Assembly (NCBI GenBank): GCA_003161195.1
Contig: PMOV01000109.1
Location: 10,353 to 18,078, forward strand
DNA: 7,726 nt
Direction of reading: 5' to 3'
Source: Acidobacteriota bacterium
GTDB taxonomy: Bacteria; Acidobacteriota; Terriglobia; Acidiferrales; UBA7541
The position numbers were made by a program, and so were the translations under genes. Shown here piece after piece: positions 1-6,527 of this stretch. The notes under the pieces are model-generated. The model had not been told where the DNA came from. It saw only the letters and a list, made by a program, of their open reading frames with translations, and did no database searches. How positions within the stretch are numbered: the first letter of the stretch is position 1; each line of letters opens with the position of its first letter.

Positions 1-477
1 ACTGGTATCGCGTTCGACAAAGCCGGCAATCTGTACGTGGGGGACCGCAGCGGCACGATTTTCAAGATTAGCCCATCGCGCGAGATTTTTGTTTTTGCCA
101 CGCTTGAGCCTTCGGTGGCGGCGTATCACCTGGCGTTTCATCCCACCGGCGACTTGTACGTGACCGGGCCGACCACCTCGAGCTACGACCGCGTTTTCCG
201 CATCACGCAAGGCGGCGAGGTGCTGGTGTTTTATCGCGGCTTGGGCCGGCCGCAGGGGCTGGCGTTTGATCGCGAAGGGTATCTTTACGTGGCGGCATCG
301 TACGGCGGCCGACGCGGATTGGTGCGCATCTCGCCGAGCGGGCATGCGGATATCGCGTTAAGCGGCTCCGGACTCGTGGGCCTGGCGCTACAACCTTCGG
401 GACGCGCCATTCTTGCCAGCACGGGTTCCCTCTTCACCCTGGATTGGGAAGTCCGAGGCCTGCCGCTGATCGGGTGA
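1..477 (+). CDS. NHL/SMP-30-like beta-propeller protein, C-terminal part (5' end outside window)
   Basis: The frame is open from base 1 to the TGA at 475-477, giving 158 codons of a protein whose start lies upstream. Four similar units are visible: GIAFDKAGNLYV (residues 2-13), HLAFHPTGDLYV (43-54), GLAFDREGYLYV (86-97) and GLALQPSGRAIL (127-138). The first three are followed by a strand such as TIFKIS, RVFRIT or GLVRIS. This 'G-hydrophobic-A-F-D-x-x-G-x-L-Y-V' pattern is typical of NHL-repeat and SMP-30/gluconolactonase-type beta-propellers, each unit being one blade. Such proteins are often exported and bind proteins, sugars or lactones, but no catalytic residue can be assigned from this fragment. 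The last unit is less regular (AILASTGSLFTLDW) and probably closes the propeller. The remaining domain content is not visible, so family is fairly sure and function is unknown. Confidence 0.75.
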   Translation, partial: TGIAFDKAGNLYVGDRSGTIFKISPSREIFVFATLEPSVAAYHLAFHPTGDLYVTGPTTSSYDRVFRITQGGEVLVFYRGLGRPQGLAFDREGYLYVAASYGGRRGLVRISPSGHADIALSGSGLVGLALQPSGRAILASTGSLFTLDWEVRGLPLIG

Positions 478-490
478 TTGTGATTCGCAG

Positions 491-542
491 TCGCCTGGCG
501 GCTCGCAAGGCGCCCGCCGCAGACGGCGGCCGCTCCTGGCGA
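491..542. repeat. Imperfect GC-rich palindrome between the propeller gene and cinA
   Basis: TCGCC (491-495) can pair with GGCGA (538-542). GG (497-498) then pairs with CC (535-536), and CGGC (499-502) with GCCG (529-532). Inside, CCGCCG (514-519) and CGGCGG (524-529) form a six-pair stem with a CAGA loop; the last base of that stem is shared with the outer pairing. There is no T-run after it, so it is not a classic intrinsic terminator. It may be a REP-like palindrome, a rho-assisted 3' end for the upstream gene, or chance in GC-rich DNA. Confidence 0.3.
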
Positions 543-574
543 TGCGCGGCGGTGTTAGCAAACCCTGTCGCGGG

Positions 575-580
575 TATACT
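575..580 (+). promoter_or_regulatory. -10 box for cinA, likely leaderless start
   Basis: TATACT lies here and the cinA ATG begins after seven more bases. With usual sigma-70 geometry transcription would begin at about 587, next to the ATG at 588, giving a transcript with almost no leader. There is no clear -35 element; TTAGCA at 555-560 is only 14 bases upstream. No Shine-Dalgarno sequence lies between the box and the ATG, which fits leaderless translation. Confidence 0.5.
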
Positions 581-587
581 CATTTAG

Positions 588-1928
588 ATGAAAGCCGAAA
601 TTATCGCTGTTGGGTCCGAACTGCTCACGCCAGACCGCCTGGACACCAATTCGCTTTTTCTTACGGAAGAACTGAACAAATTGGGCGTGGAAGTGGTGCG
701 CAAGTCCGTCGTGGGAGACAATCGCGAGGACTTGCTGGCCGCGTTTCGCGAGTCGCGCAACCGCGTGGAGTTGGTCATCGCCTGCGGTGGCCTTGGCCCT
801 ACCGAAGACGACATGACGCGCGAGACCGTGGCCGAACTGCTGGGCCGGAAGCTGGTGCGCGATCCGGCTATCCTGCAAGCCATCGAAGGGCGTTTCCGCA
901 GCTTCAAGCGCGAAATGCCGGAGATCAATGCGCGCCAGGCGATGGTCCCGGAAGGCGCTGAGGCGCTGGACAATCCGCGGGGCACCGCGCCCGGTTTGTG
1001 GATCGAGGATCGCGGCCACATGGTGGCGCTGCTGCCCGGTCCGCCGCGCGAGATGAAGCCCATGTTCCTTGAGCATGTGTTGCCGAAGCTGGCGCGCCGC
1101 GTATCCGGCGTGCGTGTTATTCATCGCGAACTGCGCGTCACGGGACTTGGCGAATCGCACGTGGAGCAGCGCATCGCGCCCATTTACAAACGGTATCCGG
1201 ACGTGAACACCACCGTACTTGCCGCGCCTGGCGAAGTGCAGGTGCATCTGCGGATATGGAGCGATGATTTTGGGCATGCCAACAGAATTCTCGATGAAAT
1301 CGTGCAGGGCTTCGACATTGCGTTGACGGACCGCATCTTTTCCCGTGACGGGTCGACGCTTGACGAAGTGGTCGCGCAACTCTTGCTGCTCAATAATGCC
1401 ACCATCTCCGCGGCGGAAAGTTGCACGGGCGGACTTTTCGCGCAGCGGCTTACCAGCATCGCAGGCAGCTCGGCGTATTTTCTCGGGGGCGTGGTGTGCT
1501 ACAGCAACGAATTGAAGACAGCGTGGGCCGACGTGCCGGCATCGCTGCTTCAGGCGAAAGGCGCGGTCAGCGCGGAGGTGGCCACGGCGCTGGCTGACGG
1601 CATTCGCCATCGCGCCGGCAGCCTTATTGGCGTGGGCATTACCGGCATTGCCGGTCCCGGCGGCGGCAGCGATGAAAAGCCTGTAGGCACGGTGCATATC
1701 GCGATTTCTACGGCGGCGGGCGTCAAGGAACGCCTCGTGCATTTTCCCGGCGATCGCGAAATGATTCGCATCCAGGCTTCGCAAGCGGCGCTGGATATGG
1801 TGCGCATCCACTTCCTCTACAATGGCGCGCAGTCGCCGCACGGCAGCCACGTCGCCAAACACGTGGGCGGACAGGTGGGCGGAGCTGGCGGTGCGCTTCC
1901 TTCACCGGCGCCCTTGAAGCGCTCCTGA
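588..1928 (+). CDS. cinA: CinA-family protein, nicotinamide-nucleotide amidase with N-terminal MoCF-like domain
   Basis: This is a full-length two-domain CinA protein of 446 residues. The N-terminal half (about 1-170) is the MoCF_biosynth/COG1058 domain: it opens with KAEIIAVGSELL and carries ACGGLGPTEDDMT (65-77). The C-terminal half (about 265-410) is the CinA/PncC domain, with AAESCTGG (275-282) and GITGIAGPGGG (350-360). In characterised members the PncC domain deamidates nicotinamide mononucleotide to nicotinate mononucleotide in NAD salvage, and the N-terminal domain has been linked to ADP-ribose pyrophosphatase activity. It should act in the cytoplasm. The ATG at 588 matches the expected family N terminus and sits 7 bases after a -10 box. 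About 35 residues after IHFLYNG form a Gly/Pro/Ala-rich tail (QSPHGSHVAKH, then GGQVGGAGG) that is longer than I expect for the family. The stop is only two bases from the plsY start, so coupled translation is likely. Confidence 0.95.
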   Translation: MKAEIIAVGSELLTPDRLDTNSLFLTEELNKLGVEVVRKSVVGDNREDLLAAFRESRNRVELVIACGGLGPTEDDMTRETVAELLGRKLVRDPAILQAIEGRFRSFKREMPEINARQAMVPEGAEALDNPRGTAPGLWIEDRGHMVALLPGPPREMKPMFLEHVLPKLARRVSGVRVIHRELRVTGLGESHVEQRIAPIYKRYPDVNTTVLAAPGEVQVHLRIWSDDFGHANRILDEIVQGFDIALTDRIFSRDGSTLDEVVAQLLLLNNATISAAESCTGGLFAQRLTSIAGSSAYFLGGVVCYSNELKTAWADVPASLLQAKGAVSAEVATALADGIRHRAGSLIGVGITGIAGPGGGSDEKPVGTVHIAISTAAGVKERLVHFPGDREMIRIQASQAALDMVRIHFLYNGAQSPHGSHVAKHVGGQVGGAGGALPSPAPLKRS

Positions 1929-1930
1929 AC

Positions 1931-2581
1931 ATGGACCGCGCTACGCTGTTTCACCTGGACATTCCTGTGGTCGCGTATCTGCTCGGATCGATACCGTTCG
2001 GGTTGCTGCTGGCGCATGTGTTTGGCGGGAAAGATGTGCGCAAGGCGGGCAGCGGCAATATTGGCGCGACGAATGTTTCGCGCGTTGCCGGGCCGGTCGC
2101 GGGAATTCTAACGCTGCTGCTCGATGCCGCAAAGGGTTACGCCGCGGTGCTGCTAGCCGCGCGCCTGACCGATGACGCCGCAACGTGGCTGATGATTGCG
2201 GGCATCAGCGCGCTGCTGGGGCATTGTTTTCCACTGTGGCTGCACTGCAAAGGCGGCAAAGGCGTGGCCACGGCAGCGGGTGTTTTCCTGGCGCTGTCTC
2301 CTTTCGCGATGCTCTCGGCGCTGGCGGTTTTTATTCTGGTGGTGATGTTCTGGCGGTATGTGTCGCTGGGTTCGCTGGCCGCTGCCGCGGCCATTCCCTT
2401 GCTGATGTATTTTCTGTGGGCGCCGCACCATGCGCCGCCGCTGGTGGTGACCTTTGGTTCGCTGGCCATGTCCGGACTGGTGATTTACAAGCATGACGCC
2501 AACATGCAGCGCCTGATCGAGGGCACGGAAGCCAAGTTTTCTTTTCGTCGCAGTGCAGACAAGACGAAAGACGCCGCGTAG
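1931..2581 (+). CDS. plsY: Acyl-phosphate:glycerol-3-phosphate acyltransferase PlsY
   Basis: PlsY transfers an acyl group from acyl-phosphate to sn-glycerol 3-phosphate, making lysophosphatidate, the first committed step of phospholipid synthesis. It is an integral inner-membrane protein. The 216-residue length and several hydrophobic segments fit the family. Conserved loops are present: GSIPFG (19-24), GSGNIGATNVSR (40-51) with the family's essential Ser and Arg, LDAAKG (64-69), and GHCFPLWLHCKGGKGVAT (97-114) with the glycine-rich loop. The residue before KGGKG is Cys106, where many members have an aromatic residue; this should be tolerated. The tail after about residue 190 is charged and probably cytoplasmic. 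The ATG lies two bases after the cinA stop with no strong ribosome-binding site, which suggests coupling. gpsA, which makes its substrate, follows after 18 bases. Confidence 0.96.
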   Translation: MDRATLFHLDIPVVAYLLGSIPFGLLLAHVFGGKDVRKAGSGNIGATNVSRVAGPVAGILTLLLDAAKGYAAVLLAARLTDDAATWLMIAGISALLGHCFPLWLHCKGGKGVATAAGVFLALSPFAMLSALAVFILVVMFWRYVSLGSLAAAAAIPLLMYFLWAPHHAPPLVVTFGSLAMSGLVIYKHDANMQRLIEGTEAKFSFRRSADKTKDAA

Positions 2582-2599
2582 CGTCATCGCGCCAAGCTC

Positions 2600-3622
2600 A
2601 TGAGCAAAATCGCCATTCTGGGGGCGGGCAGTTGGGGTACGGCGCTGGCGATTATTTTGTCGCGCAGCCCGCGTAAACATGAAATCACGCTCTGGGTGCG
2701 GGACGCCGCGCTGGCCGCAGCGTTGCAGAAGGACCGGGAGAACAAGACTTACCTGCCGGGTTGCAAACTGCCGTCCAGCGTTCAACCCACGGACAGCCTC
2801 CGGTCGGCGCTCGAAGGCGCGGAGATTGTGGTCAGCGCTGTCCCGTCCGCGCACGTGCGCGCCGTCTTCACCCAAGCGCTGCCGCACTTGCGCGCTTCCG
2901 TGCCGGTCGCTAGCGCTACCAAAGGACTTGAGCCGCTAACCCATCTGCGCATGAGCGAAGTGCTGGAGCAGACGCTCGCCACGAATTTTCTGGCGGAGAT
3001 CGCCGTATTGTCGGGACCGTCGTTTGCGCTTGAAGCGGCGTTAGGCGAACCGACGGCGGTGGTTGTCGCTTCGCCAAAAGTCGACGGCGAAACGCCGCTC
3101 GCTGCGCGGATACAGGAGGAGTTCGCCGCGCCCGGCTTTCGCCTGTACACCAACGACGACGTGCTGGGCGTCGAGTTGGCCGGCGCCATGAAAAATGTCA
3201 TCGCCATTGCCGCCGGCGCCTGCGAGGGTTTGGGACTCGGCTCTAACGCGCAAGCCGCGCTGATCACGCGCGGCCTGGCGGAGATGACGCGGCTGGCCGT
3301 GGCGCTCGGCGCAAAGCCCGAAACGCTCGCAGGTCTCGCCGGCCTCGGAGACCTCGTGCTGACGTGCAAAGGCGCGCCAAGTCGCAATCGCCTCGTCGGC
3401 GTGCAGCTCGGCCAAGGCCGCACTCTGCCTGAAGTTCTATCCGGCATGCGCATGGTCGCTGAAGGGGTCAATTCAGCCGCGCCGCTGCTCGCCTTGGCGC
3501 GCCAGCACCACATCGACCTGCCCATCACCGAACAAGTCGACGCCATCCTGCACCGCAATTTGCCCGCGCGCGAAGCCATCCGTGAAATCATGGACCGACG
3601 CCAAAAACCTGAATCCTTCTGA
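2600..3622 (+). CDS. gpsA: NAD(P)+-dependent glycerol-3-phosphate dehydrogenase GpsA
   Basis: GpsA reduces dihydroxyacetone phosphate to sn-glycerol 3-phosphate, the backbone that PlsY, encoded just upstream, acylates. The 340-residue length is normal and the protein is cytoplasmic. The N-terminal Rossmann domain has GAGSWGTALA (8-17), ATKGLE with Lys108, and SGPSFA (138-143). The C-terminal helical domain has AGAMKNV with the catalytic lysine at 198, GLGDLVLTC (248-256) and the conserved SRN (261-263) that contacts substrate. All expected key residues are present. The ATG at 2600 places the glycine-rich loop at its usual distance from the N terminus. There is no clear Shine-Dalgarno site in the 18-base gap after plsY, so expression probably depends on readthrough from the cinA-plsY transcript. 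No intrinsic terminator follows the TGA. Confidence 0.97.
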   Translation: MSKIAILGAGSWGTALAIILSRSPRKHEITLWVRDAALAAALQKDRENKTYLPGCKLPSSVQPTDSLRSALEGAEIVVSAVPSAHVRAVFTQALPHLRASVPVASATKGLEPLTHLRMSEVLEQTLATNFLAEIAVLSGPSFALEAALGEPTAVVVASPKVDGETPLAARIQEEFAAPGFRLYTNDDVLGVELAGAMKNVIAIAAGACEGLGLGSNAQAALITRGLAEMTRLAVALGAKPETLAGLAGLGDLVLTCKGAPSRNRLVGVQLGQGRTLPEVLSGMRMVAEGVNSAAPLLALARQHHIDLPITEQVDAILHRNLPAREAIREIMDRRQKPESF

Positions 3623-3627
3623 ACCTT

Positions 3628-3638
3628 TGTGCTATGTT
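3628..3638 (+). promoter_or_regulatory. Extended -10 promoter upstream of the broken propeller gene
   Basis: TGTGC followed directly by TATGTT matches the extended -10 form (TRTGN plus hexamer), which can work without a good -35 box; none is seen. It lies just after the gpsA stop. The predicted transcription start is near 3645, about 22 bases before the ATG at 3667. AAGG at 3654-3657, nine bases before that ATG, is a reasonable ribosome-binding site. This gene therefore appears to have had its own promoter with a conventional leader. Confidence 0.4.
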
Positions 3639-3666
3639 ACTCTGCAACTTTTTAAGGTAGGCGACT

Positions 3667-4451
3667 ATGTTGGCGAAGCTCGTTACGCTCAATTTCAGCG
3701 TGGTGATTTTGATGATGTGCGCCGCATCAGTTTCCACGGGCGATCCGGTAGCGAACAAGCCGATTTGGTCCAAGAAGGGCATCTCATTTCCCTTGGATGT
3801 GACACTTCCCCTTTCAGCGCCTGTCGGTTCCTAAGAATTCCGTCCCCGAATGCAAAGAGCGTGGTCGAGATCAGCTACGACAAACCAACCGCGGACTATC
3901 CAGATACTGAGATCGCCAGGATACCGGTAAAAACTGACGGCAAACTCGTCGGCGAGTGCTACCAGTAGGCTCCGCGGAATCGGAGCTAGGTTGGTCCCCC
4001 TGATTCAAAGGCCTTATTCATTAACGGCAACCAGAATGCAAATGGGGACGATCATCTGGCTGTTCATCTCCTTGGGGAGGCGAACCTCGAACCCGGCTAT
4101 ATTAGCGGCGAAATAGAAGAGGACCTGGTTCGCAGCTTCCCGCCTTGCTTGGCAAAAGACCCCATCGACAATTGTGCTGGCGTCACGGCGGATCGGGACT
4201 TTTTTGGAATGGTTGGGCTGGACTGGATCGGTAATTCGTCTCGTATGGTCGTTATGGCCCAAGTGATCTGTAGCTCGTCCATGGGCGGAATCATGTGTGG
4301 GGTCTTGGGGTACGGGTTGGAGGTACCGAGCGGCAAGATTTTGCGACGAATGGAATCGAAGAAATTCGCCCCACGGTGGAAACACAGTATGGCATGGAAG
4401 TTCGATGACCCTGGTCCGGCGGAGTTCGAGGCCAAACCCAGCCAACGATGA
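3667..4451 (+). pseudogene. Frameshifted gene for an exported PD40/TolB-like beta-propeller protein
   Basis: No single frame covers this region, but four pieces join into one protein of about 260 residues. Piece 1 (3667 to about 3828) begins MLAKLVTLNFSVVILMMCAA, a convincing signal peptide, and runs to PLSAPVGS before a TAA at 3832. Piece 2 (about 3828-3947) continues one frame back with FLRIPSPNAKSVVEISYD. Piece 3 (about 3947-3998) shifts back again and gives RRVLPVGSAESELGWSP. Piece 4 (about 3999-4451) restores the frame with DSKALFINGNQNANGDDH and ends PSQR-TGA. The joint of pieces 3 and 4 recreates W-S-P-D-S-K, the hallmark of PD40/WD40-like propeller blades (compare SPNAKSVV), and it falls in a run of five C's. 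Four cysteines in piece 4 fit an exported protein. Upstream promoter and ribosome-binding sequences remain. The alternative to a pseudogene is assembly indel error, but all neighbouring genes are intact. The family call rests on motif shape only. Confidence 0.6.
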
Positions 4452-4534
4452 TTCATACCCGCTGGTACCAAAGGGCCATTTAGACATCGGCGACGCCTGC
4501 CCTTCGCGGGTGCCGCGGAGTGGCGGCAATTGCC

Positions 4535-4540
4535 TAAAAT
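4535..4540 (+). promoter_or_regulatory. -10 box for the HD-GYP gene, likely leaderless start
   Basis: TAAAAT lies eight bases before the GTG start at 4549, so transcription would begin at about 4547. GGGAG at 4542-4546 resembles a ribosome-binding core but ends only two bases before GTG, too close to be used in the normal way. No -35 element is evident. The 97 bases from 4452 to 4548 contain nothing else I can support. Confidence 0.4.
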
Positions 4541-4548
4541 AGGGAGTC

Positions 4549-6351
4549 GTGACATCCCCTAGCCCTATATCCGTTTGGCAACGCCTGCGCAGCGGCCGGC
4601 TACGTATTTTGTGGCTGGTGTTGGGTGCATTGCTGCTGGTCAGCGTGTTGCCGATCGGCTTGTACCACCGGCAGGTGCTGGAGTTGAGCCAGGATAAGCT
4701 GGTGGATACGGAGCGCGTGGAGCAAACGGATCTGACTCGCTCGCTGGCGCAGGAAATCCAATTTTTCGAGTCCAACCTGACGCAACAACTGGTGAGCGAA
4801 CGGCAAATCCTGGCGTTAACCGGGCTGATTGACCACGTCGACGATCCTATCGAGCAACCCAAAGTCACGCGACTGCTGGAAAATTTCGTGGACAGCAATC
4901 GCAACACGTTTATTTATCTGACGGCGGTGGGCAAATCCGGCAAAGGCACCAGCGCCTCGCAGGGCAACTTCCGCGCGGAGCAGGATCCGTTCGTGGCCAA
5001 GGCGCTGCAGAGTGCGTTTGTCACCTGCCTGCAATCGCAGCAGACGCAAATGACCAAGTTTCGCAGCGACCCGCTGGCGCTGGCGCCGGACAATCGGCCG
5101 GCATTCGTGATCGCCGTGCCGCTCAAGGACATTAACGACAATTTCGCCGGCATGCTGGCGGCGGTGGTTTCGCTCGATCCGATTTTGCGGCGCTTGCAGG
5201 ACGCCAGCGTGCGTGGGCGCGACGTATTTGTGGTGGACCATTACGGCCACATTGTGGCGCACCCGAATACCAAGAACTACGTGCCGGGCGCGGACGCCAG
5301 CGCCAATTCCAAGCTGGTTGAGCAGGTGATGGCCTTGCCGCGCGAATTGCGCAACACGGAGACGGTGCGCTTCACGGAAGCGGGCAAGAAGCATCCCATC
5401 GAAATGATTGGGACGTACAGCACCTTTCCGGAGGTGAATTGGGCGGTGATTGCGCAGCGCAGCCTGGAGCAGGCGCGCGCGGACTCCGGCGTGACGGATT
5501 TGAATCGCCAGGCGCTGGCGTTTGTCAGTGTGGTGGTACTGGTGGCCATCCTGTTCGGATACTTTTTTGCCGTGGGGATCAGCCGGCCGATTCTCCGGCT
5601 GGCGGCTTCCACGCGGGCCATCAGCCGCGGCGAGTTTCACCAGCGCACGCAGGTGCGCGGCGCGGCGGAAATCAGCGAGCTGGCGGAAAATTTCAACAAG
5701 ATGGCGGGGGACATCGAAGAGTACATCGAGCGCCTGAAGGAAGCGGCGGAAGAAAATCGCGAGCTGTTCTTAGGGTCGATTCGCATGCTTGCGGCGGCGA
5801 TCGACGAAAAGGATCCGTATACGCGCGGTCACTCTGGACGGGTGGCGAAATATTCCACGCTCATTGGACAAGAGCTGGGCTTGCCGGCGCCGGAACTGGA
5901 TCGGCTGAAGATTTCGGCACTGCTGCACGACGTAGGAAAAATCGGCGTGGAAGATCGCGTGCTCAAGAAGCCGGGCGCGCTGACGCCGGAAGAGTTTGAT
6001 TTGATGAAGCAGCATACGGTGAAGGGCGCCAACATCATGCGGCCGGTTTCGCAGTTGAAGGAAATGCTGCCGGGCATCGAACTGCACCACGAGCACATGG
6101 ACGGGCGCGGGTACCCCTATGGTTTGCAGGGCCCGCAGATTCCGCTGATGGCGCGCATCATCGGCGTGGCGGACACGCTGGATGCGATGACGACCAACCG
6201 GCCTTATCAGTCGGCTATGGACCTGGATTTTGCGCTTAACAAGATTAAGGCGCTGGGCGGGACGAAGTTTGATGTGGTGATTGTGAATGCGCTGGAATCT
6301 ACCATTAACGCTGGCAAGCTGCGGCTTTCTGCTGTTGAAGTGCACGTGTAG
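4549..6351 (+). CDS. Membrane Cache-HAMP-HD-GYP protein, predicted cyclic di-GMP phosphodiesterase
   Basis: The protein has 600 residues. A short Arg-rich N terminus precedes a membrane segment (about 19-38). An extracytoplasmic sensor region (about 45-320) contains VFVVDHYGHIVAHPN (226-240), the typical core of a dCache fold that binds small ligands. A second membrane segment (about 322-344) leads into a HAMP domain (about 345-397, starting SRPILRLAASTRAISRGEF), a short helix, then an HD-GYP domain (about 405-590). Its active site is complete: H428, HD at 460-461 in LHDVGKIG, H489, HHE at 513-515, DGRGYP (518-523) and D542 in ADTLDAM. HD-GYP enzymes of this type hydrolyse cyclic di-GMP through pGpG to GMP. 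The gene has no linked GGDEF domain or receiver domain, so it is probably a stand-alone one-component sensor. GTG at 4549 is the only start that keeps the first membrane segment whole. The ligand cannot be told from sequence. Confidence 0.93.
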   Translation: MTSPSPISVWQRLRSGRLRILWLVLGALLLVSVLPIGLYHRQVLELSQDKLVDTERVEQTDLTRSLAQEIQFFESNLTQQLVSERQILALTGLIDHVDDPIEQPKVTRLLENFVDSNRNTFIYLTAVGKSGKGTSASQGNFRAEQDPFVAKALQSAFVTCLQSQQTQMTKFRSDPLALAPDNRPAFVIAVPLKDINDNFAGMLAAVVSLDPILRRLQDASVRGRDVFVVDHYGHIVAHPNTKNYVPGADASANSKLVEQVMALPRELRNTETVRFTEAGKKHPIEMIGTYSTFPEVNWAVIAQRSLEQARADSGVTDLNRQALAFVSVVVLVAILFGYFFAVGISRPILRLAASTRAISRGEFHQRTQVRGAAEISELAENFNKMAGDIEEYIERLKEAAEENRELFLGSIRMLAAAIDEKDPYTRGHSGRVAKYSTLIGQELGLPAPELDRLKISALLHDVGKIGVEDRVLKKPGALTPEEFDLMKQHTVKGANIMRPVSQLKEMLPGIELHHEHMDGRGYPYGLQGPQIPLMARIIGVADTLDAMTTNRPYQSAMDLDFALNKIKALGGTKFDVVIVNALESTINAGKLRLSAVEVHV

Positions 6352-6496
6352 TTTTTCCTTGCACAGTTGAGAACGCACGCGTGAGAGTGCACAAGCAGGA
6401 ATGCCAGTGTTACTAAAGGGCCGCTCGAACGCACCCAAAACATTTCCAATGTGGACTGGTTGGCAATATTTATGCGGTCTTGGCTGCGACTCACTT

Positions 6497-6502
6497 TAAA
6501 AT
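6497..6502 (+). promoter_or_regulatory. -10 box upstream of fsr
   Basis: TAAAAT lies here, seven bases before a GTG at 6510 and 21 bases before the fsr ATG at 6524. No recognisable -35 lies at the usual distance. The rest of the 172-base gap after the HD-GYP gene holds only a weak bulged inverted repeat (TTCCT at 6355-6359 with AGGAA at 6397-6401, and CAC at 6362-6364 with GTG at 6387-6389), with no T-run after it. I do not call a terminator. Confidence 0.35.
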
Positions 6503-6509
6503 AAGAGTT

Positions 6510-6527
6510 GTGAGCATCGGCTTATGA
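6510..6527 (+). CDS. Possible five-codon leader ORF overlapping the fsr start
   Basis: GTG-AGC-ATC-GGC-TTA-TGA would encode the peptide MSIGL. Its GTG begins seven bases after the TAAAAT box, so it could be the first codon of a leaderless transcript. Its TGA (6525-6527) overlaps the fsr ATG (6524-6526) in an ATGA junction, the classic arrangement for termination-reinitiation. fsr lacks a clear Shine-Dalgarno site of its own, so coupling would offer a way to start it. An ORF this short can easily arise by chance, so this is only a candidate. Confidence 0.2.
   Translation: MSIGL

Noticed and set aside
555..1862. 435-codon open frame on the minus strand opposite cinA
   Set aside because: It is Arg/His/Ala-rich and lies entirely opposite the clear CinA coding sequence, as expected for a shadow frame in GC-rich DNA.
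3582..3968. 128-codon ORF starting inside the end of gpsA
   Set aside because: Its first half is out of frame with gpsA and with the signal-peptide frame and looks like no protein. Only the part after about 3828 appears to be real coding sequence, as the second piece of the pseudogene.
3969..3986. Hairpin GCTCCG-loop-CGGAGC just after a TAG at 3966-3968, resembling a terminator
   Set aside because: There is no T-run after it, and the frameshift reading shows that the ancestral gene runs straight through this stretch (VGSAESELGWSP), so both the stop and the hairpin are probably incidental.
4149..4451. 100-codon ORF considered as an independent small gene
   Set aside because: The frame is open well upstream of this ATG (from 3990), with protein-like sequence (DSKALFINGN) that joins to the earlier pieces. 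It is better explained as the C-terminal part of the broken propeller gene.
4014..4907. 297-codon open frame on the minus strand
   Set aside because: It overlaps the intact HD-GYP gene and the propeller pseudogene on the plus strand, contains no recognisable motif, and has the composition of an antisense shadow.
6339..6356. GTGCACGTG palindrome followed by five T's at the end of the HD-GYP gene, considered as an intrinsic terminator
   Set aside because: The near-palindrome leaves no room for a loop, so no stable stem of normal size can form before the T-run.
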